A stretch of DNA of 8,734 nt. Origin: an uncultured Megasphaera sp. GTDB lineage: Bacteria; Bacillota; Negativicutes; Veillonellales; Megasphaeraceae. Below the pieces are notes generated by a model. It saw nothing but the letters and a program-made list of their open reading frames with translations, was not told the DNA's origin and did no database searches. Below are positions 1 through 5,409 of this stretch, in pieces; position 1 is the stretch's first letter, and every line of letters begins with the position of its first letter. The translations under genes and the position numbers were made by a program. The DNA is taken from positions 1-8,734 of the forward strand of contig CABQJB010000086.1 of assembly GCA_902464195.1 (NCBI GenBank). The letters are read 5' to 3'.

Positions 1-69
1 CGCATAACCACGCCATTTGTGAGCATTTTTTATTTTCAAAAGTGTCAAACTCGGGTATATAACTAGATA

Positions 70-98
70 AGTATAGCATGGATTGCGCAGAAATGCAA
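70..98 (-). promoter_or_regulatory. Predicted sigma-A promoter reading leftward out of the window
   Basis: On the minus strand a TTGCAT -35 (98-93) is followed after exactly 17 bases by a TATACT -10 (75-70). The -10 is preceded by TGC, giving an extended -10. The promoter begins right beside the hairpin that closes the flavoprotein operon, so it probably serves a separate transcription unit lying left of base 1. No gene can be assigned: the roughly 60 bases of predicted leader contain ATG codons near the edge but no convincing ribosome binding site. Confidence 0.5.
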
Positions 99-101
99 AG
101 C

Positions 102-129
102 CGCCTGCTGAATTTATTGTCAACAGGCG
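102..129 (-). terminator. Probable terminator of the cysteine desulfidase-flavoprotein operon
   Basis: The stem is CGCCTGCTG (102-110) against CAACAGGCG (121-129), with a 10-base loop. Read as minus-strand RNA all nine positions pair, one of them a G-U wobble, whereas plus-strand RNA would have a mismatch. It begins nine bases past the flavoprotein stop codon. The T-rich tail (GCTTTGCATTTC) is weak, so termination may be incomplete, and a new promoter follows at once. Confidence 0.5.
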
Positions 130-137
130 TTGAGTTA

Positions 138-680
138 TCAAATAGATTTCCCTAATTCGTAAGCTTTCTTCATCCATTCCGGATGGGTACCGGCCAGGTT
201 GGCCTCGCTCATGCCGCCGGCGTTGAAGCCACCGGCATAATGGGCTTTGTCGAAGCAGCAGATCCAGCCGTCGAGCGTCGATACGGCCCGTTTTGCCGTG
301 TCCGGTGCGTCATCGGCCGATACGGTGATGAGGTAGATGTCACGGAAGCGGTAAGGCTGGCCGTAGAGCGGATTGGTCCTGTCGAGAAAGGTCTTCAGCT
401 GGCCGCAGATATCATAATAATAGATGGGAGAGGCAAAGACGACGACGTCCGCTTCCTGGACCTTCTTGATGAGGTCGTTGGCATCGTCCTGAATGGGACA
501 GTAGAGCAGGCGGTGGCAGGCCATGCAGCCTTCGCAATAGCGGATGTCCCGCCCTGCCAGGCTGAGGACTTCCACGTCATGACCGGCTTCGACGGCCCCG
601 CGGCCGGCTTCGCGGGCCAGTTGTTCCGAATTGCTGTTAGGACGCAGGCTGGAAGAGAGGATAAGCACTTTTTTAGCCAT
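138..680 (-). CDS. Flavodoxin-fold NAD(P)H-dependent FMN reductase, iron-sulfur flavoprotein type
   Basis: A soluble 180-residue cytoplasmic protein of the flavodoxin-like fold, expected to bind FMN and act in electron transfer or reduction of an unknown substrate. Residues 4-22 carry the beta-strand and FMN-phosphate loop (VLILSSSLRPNSNSEQLA). Residues 84-101 hold the flavin-contacting SPIYYYDICGQLKTFLDR. Between them C49, C52, C55 and C61 form C-x2-C-x2-C-x5-C, which fits the compact C-x2-C-x2-C-x4-7-C motif that binds a [4Fe-4S] cluster in archaeal Isf proteins. Cluster binding here is inference. The ATG at 680 is preferred to an in-frame GTG at 698, because AAAGGGTG lies just upstream of the ATG and would be inside the longer reading. 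It follows the cysteine desulfidase gene by 23 bases and is surely cotranscribed with it. The physiological substrate is not known. Confidence 0.85.
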   Translation of the reverse strand: MAKKVLILSSSLRPNSNSEQLAREAGRGAVEAGHDVEVLSLAGRDIRYCEGCMACHRLLYCPIQDDANDLIKKVQEADVVVFASPIYYYDICGQLKTFLDRTNPLYGQPYRFRDIYLITVSADDAPDTAKRAVSTLDGWICCFDKAHYAGGFNAGGMSEANLAGTHPEWMKKAYELGKSI

Positions 681-703
681 AAGACAACACCCTTTCACAA
701 AAA

Positions 704-2011
704 CTAGGCTCTATTTTTCTGGAGCATGATCTTTAAAATTTCATCGTCTGTCTGCTGCATCCCGCGGGAAGCCAGGAGGCCGACGTTCTTCAAACATTCT
801 TCGGCGGCGTTGGCCACCAAGCCGTCTGTACCCTGAACGCGCACGTCATTGAGGGCCAGGAGGACCGCTTCATAGGCCGCATGGACCGACGCCGAGACCT
901 TCATGGAACAGCTGTTGGCCGCGCCGTCGCAGACCATGCCGACGATGGAACCGGACATGGTAGCCAGGGCCTTTTCGATGACCTGCAGCGGGTCCTTTTC
1001 GGCCAGCAGCCAGGCCATGCCGGCAGCGGCCCCCATGGAAGCCGTGACGGTAGCACAGAAAGCCGATAATTTCGGCAGATAGCCGTGGGCATAAATGGCG
1101 ACCATGCTGGACAAAGCCAGCGCCCGCAGCCGCCGTTCCGGCGTGACGCCGAGCGAATCGGCGACGACCGTCACCGGTTCTGTCGCGGCGATGCCCTGAT
1201 TGCCGGAACCGGAATTGGTCATAGCCGGGAAAGCCGCTCCGCCCATGCGGGCATCGGAAGCGGCGACCGTGCGGATCTGGATGCGATGGGATAAGTCATC
1301 GGCCAACACGCCTTTATCGACCATCTGCTGCAAGGTATAGCCGATTTTCAGGCCATATTCCCCCGTCAGGCCTTCCTGTGACAACTGGTCGTTGAGCCGT
1401 TCCGCCTCCTGCAGGAAGGCGATGGCAGACAACGGCACGTGTTCGGCAAAATCGACGATATCCGCCAGGGTCAGCGTATGGAGAAAAGCGATTTTCGGGT
1501 CTTCCCCGCTCCCCGCTTCCGTCCGCTGGTCCAAGAGGACTTTACCATCTTTTTCAACCAAGACGATATTCGTATGGTCGTCAGTGATGACCACGCGGAC
1601 GCGGTGGTTTTCACCATAGACGACGGCTTCGGCATAGAGGACATGCGTCGTATCCTCCCGGACGGACACGGTGATTTTGCCATCGGCGACGTACTGTTTG
1701 CCCAAAGCGACGACGTCTGGCGTCAAGGCTTTCAGGACCTGCAAGCCCGCTCCGGCATCCCCGCCGAGGGCGCCGACGGCAGCGGCAATATAGAGGCCCG
1801 GCGTCCCCGTGCCCGGTACGGTGACGCCCATGCCATTCTTCATGAGATTCGCCGACACGCGGGCATCGACGAAGCGCACGGCTTCGCCCAATTCCCGAGC
1901 CGCCGTCGCCGCCGCATAAGCCAGGGCAATCGGTTCCGTACAGCCCGTCGCCGGCGTCACATCCTGTTTGATGATGCTGATCATTTTGTTCCACATAGCC
2001 CTTTTATCCAT
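704..2011 (-). CDS. cyuA: L-cysteine desulfidase, CyuA/UPF0597 (YhaM) family
   Basis: A 435-residue member of the serine dehydratase alpha-like UPF0597 family. Characterised relatives (archaeal CdsB, E. coli CyuA/YhaM) use a [4Fe-4S] cluster to break L-cysteine into pyruvate, ammonia and sulfide. The family opening is intact at residues 18-27 (VTPATGCTEP), with C24 as the expected ligand. Further conserved features are SGSGNQG at 267-273, C319 in the LPKLSAFC stretch, and C361 and C368 in CDGAANSC. The 42- and 7-residue spacings are the kind expected of the cluster ligands. Full length, with no signal peptide or membrane segment. The ATG at 2011 has AGGGATAG just upstream and sits behind an extended -10 promoter at 2070-2098. 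It heads a two-gene operon with the flavoprotein. Substrate specificity (cysteine rather than serine or another amino acid) is inferred from family only. Confidence 0.85.
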   Translation of the reverse strand: MDKRAMWNKMISIIKQDVTPATGCTEPIALAYAAATAARELGEAVRFVDARVSANLMKNGMGVTVPGTGTPGLYIAAAVGALGGDAGAGLQVLKALTPDVVALGKQYVADGKITVSVREDTTHVLYAEAVVYGENHRVRVVITDDHTNIVLVEKDGKVLLDQRTEAGSGEDPKIAFLHTLTLADIVDFAEHVPLSAIAFLQEAERLNDQLSQEGLTGEYGLKIGYTLQQMVDKGVLADDLSHRIQIRTVAASDARMGGAAFPAMTNSGSGNQGIAATEPVTVVADSLGVTPERRLRALALSSMVAIYAHGYLPKLSAFCATVTASMGAAAGMAWLLAEKDPLQVIEKALATMSGSIVGMVCDGAANSCSMKVSASVHAAYEAVLLALNDVRVQGTDGLVANAAEECLKNVGLLASRGMQQTDDEILKIMLQKNRA

Positions 2012-2069
2012 AACTATCCCTGCTTTCTCCGGTAGATTCGGTAAATCGTATCACGTACTTTTCAATACC

Positions 2070-2098
2070 ATCATATCATGATTACCATGAGAAAACAA
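2070..2098 (-). promoter_or_regulatory. Predicted promoter of the cyuA operon
   Basis: On the minus strand TTGTTT (2098-2093), a 17-base spacer and TATGAT (2075-2070), with TGA directly before the -10 making it an extended -10. Predicted start of transcription is near 2063, giving a leader of about 50 bases. The -10 region includes the short palindrome ATCATGAT at 2075-2082. Confidence 0.6.
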
Positions 2099-2174
2099 TA
2101 TGGACACGAGGCCGTTCGCAGACCGCAGTTGGCAGTTCGCCGCTCTTTTAGGTCCTTCGCATATTGCAAGAGAG

Positions 2175-2210
2175 AAAAAAGGAGCTGTCCTATAAAGACA
2201 GCCCCTTTTT
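2175..2210 (-). terminator. Intrinsic terminator of the trmL-ylbF-murB operon
   Basis: A strong hairpin with arms AAAAAGGAGCTGTC (2176-2189) and GACAGCCCCTTTTT (2197-2210) around a seven-base loop. In minus-strand RNA every position pairs, one as G-U, and a run of U follows. In plus-strand RNA the same position is an A-C mismatch, so the structure is best read as ending the leftward murB operon. The A and T tracts on both sides could still allow some activity against rightward transcripts. Confidence 0.85.
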
Positions 2211-2211
2211 C

Positions 2212-2238
2212 TGTAGGGGCGCCACGCGGGGCGCCCGC
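2212..2238 (+). repeat. REP-like palindromic repeat, copy A
   Basis: GGGCGCC (2217-2223) and GGCGCCC (2230-2236) form a perfect 7-bp stem with a six-base loop, bordered on the left by TGTAG. It closely resembles, on the opposite strand, the core of the repeats at 8608-8636 and 8706-8734; the two differ mainly by one extra base and one substitution in the middle. Confidence 0.7.
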
Positions 2239-2296
2239 TCCAGAATATGTACGATTTCCCAGCCAGTTTGCTAGAAGAATCACCCAAATCCCTAAC

Positions 2297-2321
2297 GGAC
2301 CGCCCACGGGCGGCCCCTACA
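2297..2321 (-). repeat. REP-like palindromic repeat, copy B, inverted relative to copy A
   Basis: CCGCCC (2300-2305) and GGGCGG (2308-2313) form a palindrome that extends outward by GG/CC past one mismatch, and it ends in GCCCCTACA. That end is the exact reverse complement of the TGTAGGGGC that begins copy A at 2212-2220. The two copies thus face each other and bound a 110-bp block (2212-2321) with 9-bp terminal inverted repeats. Confidence 0.65.
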
Positions 2322-2350
2322 AAATCCATACTAGCAGATGGATTAAATTT

Positions 2351-3277
2351 TTAGTCTTCGCCGATGATGCGGACTTCCGGTTCCAGGTGGACACCGTGGG
2401 CCTTTTCGACGCGTTTCTGGACTTCGTGGATGACGTTGAGGACATCCCGGGCCGATGCGTGGCCCGTGTTGACGACGAAGCCGGCGTGTTTCATCGAGAC
2501 CTGGGCATCGCCGCAGGAGAGGCCTTTGAGGCCCGTCTGGTCGATGAGGGTCCCGGCATAGTATCCCGGCGGCCGTTTGAAGGTACTGCCGGCACTGTGC
2601 ATTTCCAAAGGCTGCTTGCTGCGGCGGCGGTTCATGAGGTCATCCATGCGGGCCTGGATTTCCTTGGGGTCGCCGCTTCGCAGGGTCAATTCGACTTCGA
2701 CGACGAATTCCTGGGATTTCTGGAAGCGGCTCTGGCGATAAGAAAAGCCCAGGTTCGGTGCATCATACGTATGGACGCCGCCCGTACTGTTGACCGTGCG
2801 GACCCGCGATACGACGTGGCTCATTTCCCCGTCATAGGCACCGGCGTTCATGAAGACGGCACCGCCTAAGGTACCGGGTATGCCGCAGGCGAATTCGATG
2901 CCGGTCAGGCTGTTTTCCTGGGCAAATTGACAGACGTCCTTCAGCATATATCCTGCACTGGCCATGATTTTCCGGTCGTGGCAGGCCAATACTTTGGTCA
3001 TCGTGTTCAACTGGATGACGACGCCGCGGATACCCCCGTCGCGGACGAGGACGTTCGAGCCGCCGCCGAGGACGGTGACCGGCAGGTCCAGCCGCCGGGC
3101 TGCCCGGATGGCCAGCGACATTTCCTTGACCGATTCCGGCAGGATCAGGACATCGGCCGGACCGCCGACGGCAAAGGTCGTGTGTTCGCTCATCGGTTCG
3201 TCCAGCAGGATCCGTTCCATGGGAACGGAGTTACTTAATTCGGAGACGAAAGTCGTCAGTGCATATTTATTGATCAA
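2351..3277 (-). CDS. murB: UDP-N-acetylenolpyruvoylglucosamine reductase (type II MurB)
   Basis: An FAD enzyme that uses NADPH to reduce UDP-GlcNAc-enolpyruvate to UDP-MurNAc, the second committed step of peptidoglycan precursor synthesis in the cytoplasm. The 308-residue product has the family motifs in order: HTTFAVGGPAD (32-42), GGGSN (71-75), GIPGTLGGAVFMNAGAY (132-148), FSYRQSRF (178-185), AGSTFKRP (229-236) with S231 as the expected proton donor, MKHAGF (262-267) and the C-terminal LEPEVRIIG (298-306). This pattern and the length fit type II MurB. The start is a TTG that overlaps the end of the YlbF gene by 11 bases, with AGAAGGA about 10 bases upstream. The next Met codon (residue 20) has no ribosome binding site and would leave an unusually short N-terminus. 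It is the last gene of its operon, with a strong terminator 140 bases on. Confidence 0.95.
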   Translation of the reverse strand: MINKYALTTFVSELSNSVPMERILLDEPMSEHTTFAVGGPADVLILPESVKEMSLAIRAARRLDLPVTVLGGGSNVLVRDGGIRGVVIQLNTMTKVLACHDRKIMASAGYMLKDVCQFAQENSLTGIEFACGIPGTLGGAVFMNAGAYDGEMSHVVSRVRTVNSTGGVHTYDAPNLGFSYRQSRFQKSQEFVVEVELTLRSGDPKEIQARMDDLMNRRRSKQPLEMHSAGSTFKRPPGYYAGTLIDQTGLKGLSCGDAQVSMKHAGFVVNTGHASARDVLNVIHEVQKRVEKAHGVHLEPEVRIIGED

Positions 3278-3614
3278 GGATGCTCATTCCTTCTGCCATT
3301 GCATTTTGAATAATCTGGAACACTTCGCCAGCCATGGACTGCCATTTATTATAATGGTTTAAATATTCCACAGCGGTCTGATTGTTTTTAATGAATTCTG
3401 CCATCTGGTTGAGATGGTCGATCTTCTTGCGGATCGGTTTGTCCCCCATGGACTGGGCATAGGCCAGCTGGGCCTGGAGCATGAGGAAATCGCGGACCAG
3501 ATGCTTGGTCTTTTCGTCTTTGGCCAGTTCCTGACCGGCAGCGACGAGGTCCTTATATTCCTGACATTCTTTGATAGCTGCCTCTAACTCATGGGCTTTA
3601 TCGTAAATTTCCAC
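3267..3614 (-). CDS. YlbF/YmcA-family protein
   Basis: A 115-residue, highly charged and predicted all-helical protein with the family's usual length and pattern (IYDKAHELEAAIKECQEY at the start, a central FLMLQAQLAYAQ helix). In Bacillus subtilis the relatives YlbF and YmcA work with YaaT in a complex that affects RNase Y-dependent mRNA maturation and development. The role in an organism of this type is unknown, and YmcA/YaaT partners are not in the window. Only C17 could be a ligand. Translation starts at GTG (3614), six bases after an excellent GAGGTG site. It lies 27 bases after trmL and overlaps murB by 11 bases, so translation of YlbF and MurB is probably coupled. The assignment to the family is firm, to a particular paralogue not. 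Confidence 0.85.
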   Translation of the reverse strand: MEIYDKAHELEAAIKECQEYKDLVAAGQELAKDEKTKHLVRDFLMLQAQLAYAQSMGDKPIRKKIDHLNQMAEFIKNNQTAVEYLNHYNKWQSMAGEVFQIIQNAMAEGMSILDQ

Positions 3615-3641
3615 GTTCTACACCTCATCATTTCTGTAATG

Positions 3642-4127
3642 CTAAAGATTCTTTATACCGATGCCGCTCTTGGCCATGCCCGGGAAGCCGAGCTGGCGCA
3701 TCGCTTCATACGATACGATAGCGACGGTATTCGACAAGTTCAGGCTGCGCGCCTGTTCGACCATCGGTACGCGGAAGCAGCGTTCCGGATTGGCTTTCAG
3801 GAGGTCTTCCGGAAGGCCTTTCGTTTCCTTACCGAATACGAGCATATCATCGTATTGGAATTGGATATCGGCATAACACTGTTCCGACTTCGTTGTCAAA
3901 TAAAAAAAGCGATGATCTTTGTATTTGTCCAGGACTTCCTGAAAATTCTCATGGATCTGGACATCGACGAGCGACCAGTAATCGAGACCGGCCCGTTTTA
4001 AATGCTTGTCATCGATGGAAAAGCCCAGAGGCTTGACCAAATGCAGCGTAATATGATTGGCTGCGCATAAACGGGCGACATTGCCCGTATTGCCGGGGAT
4101 TTCCGGCTCTACCATTACGATATGCAT
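3642..4127 (-). CDS. trmL: tRNA (cytidine(34)-2'-O)-methyltransferase TrmL
   Basis: A SPOUT-class, SAM-dependent enzyme that methylates the ribose of the wobble base (C34 or cmnm5U34) in tRNA-Leu isoacceptors. The 161-residue length is typical. Visible motifs are VEPEIPGNTGNVAR (6-19), LVFGKETKGLP (96-106) and RVPMVEQARSLNLSNTVAIV (119-138), which together make the trefoil-knot cofactor site, followed by YEAMRQLGF. The ATG at 4127 is chosen over an in-frame TTG at 4145. The promoter at 4151-4179 predicts a transcript start near 4144, which would exclude the TTG codon, and GAGAGTG lies at a good distance before the ATG. First gene of the trmL-ylbF-murB operon. Confidence 0.93.
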   Translation of the reverse strand: MHIVMVEPEIPGNTGNVARLCAANHITLHLVKPLGFSIDDKHLKRAGLDYWSLVDVQIHENFQEVLDKYKDHRFFYLTTKSEQCYADIQFQYDDMLVFGKETKGLPEDLLKANPERCFRVPMVEQARSLNLSNTVAIVSYEAMRQLGFPGMAKSGIGIKNL

Positions 4128-4150
4128 ACTTATATCACTCTCCAATGGAT

Positions 4151-4179
4151 ATTGTACAGGATTTATGCAGGAAGTACAA
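4151..4179 (-). promoter_or_regulatory. Predicted promoter of the trmL-ylbF-murB operon
   Basis: On the minus strand TTGTAC (4179-4174), a 17-base spacer and TACAAT (4156-4151). The predicted leader to the trmL ATG is only about 17 bases. It stands back to back with the rightward promoter at 4188-4216; the -35 boxes are eight bases apart, so the two promoters may interfere with each other. Confidence 0.6.
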
Positions 4180-4187
4180 GAGGAACA

Positions 4188-4216
4188 TTGCGTTTCCGAC
4201 CTTTTTATGATATACT
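4188..4216 (+). promoter_or_regulatory. Predicted promoter of the rightward CCG-hydrolase-FliB-like operon
   Basis: TTGCGT (4188-4193), a 17-base spacer and TATACT (4211-4216) with TGA directly before the -10, an extended -10 element. Predicted transcription start is at about 4222-4223, inside an AT-only palindrome, which leaves a leader of about 65 bases before the ATG at 4287. Confidence 0.7.
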
Positions 4217-4218
4217 TA

Positions 4219-4238
4219 TAAATAATAGTTATTATTTA
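4219..4238. promoter_or_regulatory. AT-rich palindrome over the transcription start, candidate operator
   Basis: TAAATAATA (4219-4227) and TATTATTTA (4230-4238) are exact inverted repeats separated by two bases. The site spans about -3 to +17 of the predicted transcript. Position and symmetry suggest a dimeric repressor site. The AATAAT/ATTATT half-sites resemble boxes of Fur-family (Fur, PerR) regulators, but this likeness is loose and the regulator is not identified. Confidence 0.4.
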
Positions 4239-4286
4239 ATAGAAATGTAAAGTTTCTGTTGATTTTAGAAAGAGGTGTCAATTATT

Positions 4287-4715
4287 ATGGATAACTTTGA
4301 TAACATTGCCCAGTACCCCATGTATTTCGCTCCCGGCTGTAAGCTGCTGCAGCTGCAGCCCCAGATGGTTTCTGACGTCTACGATTACCTGCGTCAGCTC
4401 TTCGGCAGCAAAATCAAACTGTATACACGCTGCTGCGGCCTCGACGATGCCAACCAGCACAACGACGAAGCCGTCTTCATCACCCTCTGCGGCACGTGCT
4501 ACAAGATTTACGGCGAAACCTACGCCAACCTGCACATGCGCGACTTCTGGAACGTCTATGACGAATACAAGGACGTCTATCCTTTAGGTGAAAAAGAAGG
4601 CGAACTCCGTCAGACCCTGAAGAACACCTTCTGTGGCTCCCTCCCGCAGGAACACGTCAAGAGCTGGTTCGAAGAATGGAAGAAATGGAGTTTGAACAGT
4701 ACAGAAAAAGACTAA
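4287..4715 (+). CDS. Small CCG-type cysteine-rich putative Fe-S protein
   Basis: A soluble 142-residue protein without signal peptide. Its clearest feature is a set of cysteines: C18 in FAPGCKL, the pair C49-C50 in RCCGLD, and C68/C71 in TLCGTC. This is the C-xn-CC-xn-C-x2-C order of the CCG domain found in heterodisulfide reductase subunit B, GlpC and LutA/LldE, where it holds Fe-S clusters. The first spacing (30) is close to the family's 31-39. The second (17) is about half the usual 33-36, and there is one domain where those enzymes often have two. Whether it binds a cluster is inference. The rest is acidic and aromatic-rich (WFEEWKKW near the end). The ATG at 4287 is used with AGAGGTG nine bases upstream; the in-frame GTG at 4275 is part of that ribosome binding site. 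It heads the operon, 26 bases before the UPF0173 gene. Function unknown. Confidence 0.8.
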   Translation: MDNFDNIAQYPMYFAPGCKLLQLQPQMVSDVYDYLRQLFGSKIKLYTRCCGLDDANQHNDEAVFITLCGTCYKIYGETYANLHMRDFWNVYDEYKDVYPLGEKEGELRQTLKNTFCGSLPQEHVKSWFEEWKKWSLNSTEKD

Positions 4716-4741
4716 TTCGTCTTTAAGGAGCAGAGGCTATT

Positions 4742-5407
4742 ATGAAATTCACATACTACGGTCATTCCGCATTCACACTTTCCGATGACGTGACGACGAT
4801 TCTTTTTGACCCGTTCATTACGGACAATCCCTGGACCCAGGTCTGTCCGACAGACATTGCCTGCCAGTATATTATCGTCACCCACTGCCACGGCGACCAC
4901 TACGGCGACACCGAAGCCATTGCCAAAGCCAATGACGCGACGGTCATCAGCACCGCCGAAGTAGCCGGCAAAGCGGGCGAAGCAGGCTGTAAGGCCCATG
5001 CCATGCATGTCGGCGGCAGTGCGGATTTCCCCTTTGGCAAAGTACGGCTGACCCTGGCCTTTCACGGGTCTGGCATTGCCGGAGGGCTGGCCTGCGGTGT
5101 TATCGTCGAATTCGGCGGCAAACGCATCTACTATGCCGGCGATACGGGCCTCTTCTCAGACATGAAAATCCTCGACCGTTTCGGACAAATCGACTGCGCT
5201 ATCCTACCTATCGGCGACAACTTCACGATGGGCATGGATGACGCCGCCCTGGCCGCCCTCTGGGTCCAGCCGCGCTTCGTCATCCCCGTCCATTACAAGA
5301 CCTGGCCGATCATCGAAGCAGACCCGCAGGAATATAAGAAGCTCACAGAAACGAAATACAACATCCCCGTCCAGGTCGTCGACCCGGGGACGACGTATGA
5401 ATTCTAA
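4742..5407 (+). CDS. UPF0173 metal-dependent hydrolase (metallo-beta-lactamase fold)
   Basis: A 221-residue cytoplasmic protein of the UPF0173 (YtkL-like) branch of the metallo-beta-lactamase superfamily. The metal site is complete: H48, H50, D52 and H53 in THCHGDH, H108 in AFHGSG, D134 in YYAGDTG, and H184 in PVHYKTWP. GDNFTMG at 158-164 is a family hallmark. Two metal ions, probably zinc or iron, are expected. The natural substrate of UPF0173 proteins is not established. AAGGAG at 4725-4730, with AGAGG closer in, precedes the ATG. The gene lies 26 bases after the CCG-type gene and only two bases before the FliB-like gene, so the three are one transcript. Confidence 0.92.
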   Translation: MKFTYYGHSAFTLSDDVTTILFDPFITDNPWTQVCPTDIACQYIIVTHCHGDHYGDTEAIAKANDATVISTAEVAGKAGEAGCKAHAMHVGGSADFPFGKVRLTLAFHGSGIAGGLACGVIVEFGGKRIYYAGDTGLFSDMKILDRFGQIDCAILPIGDNFTMGMDDAALAALWVQPRFVIPVHYKTWPIIEADPQEYKKLTETKYNIPVQVVDPGTTYEF

Positions 5408-5409
5408 TC

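Larger units (their letters stand above)
2012..2350. other. Intergenic region between murB and cyuA
   Basis: This 339-base stretch carries no convincing gene. It holds the cyuA promoter (2070-2098), a leftward terminator for the murB operon (2175-2210) and a pair of facing palindromic repeats (2212-2321). The part at about 2099-2174 is GC-rich with small internal repeats (GTTCGC twice, CGCAG twice) and nothing I can name. The plus-strand frame that crosses it runs on into the antisense of murB and has no ribosome binding site. Confidence 0.7.

Noticed and set aside
43..48. Minus-strand TTGACA as a second leftward promoter near the left edge
   Set aside because: No acceptable -10 lies 16-18 bases downstream (the best there is TGCTCA).
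183..707. Plus-strand open frame of 174 codons opposite the flavoprotein
   Set aside because: It mirrors a real gene with clear motifs, has no ribosome binding site, and its product shows no recognisable family.
2078..2869. Plus-strand open frame of 263 codons across the intergenic region and into murB
   Set aside because: It runs through a terminator and two palindromic repeats and then along the antisense of murB; no ribosome binding site or domain.
4128..4145. TTG at 4145 as start of TrmL
   Set aside because: It lies at or before the predicted transcription start and would include the ribosome binding site of the ATG at 4127.
4275..4286. GTG at 4275 as start of the CCG-type protein
   Set aside because: This GTG is part of the AGAGGTG ribosome binding site for the ATG at 4287.
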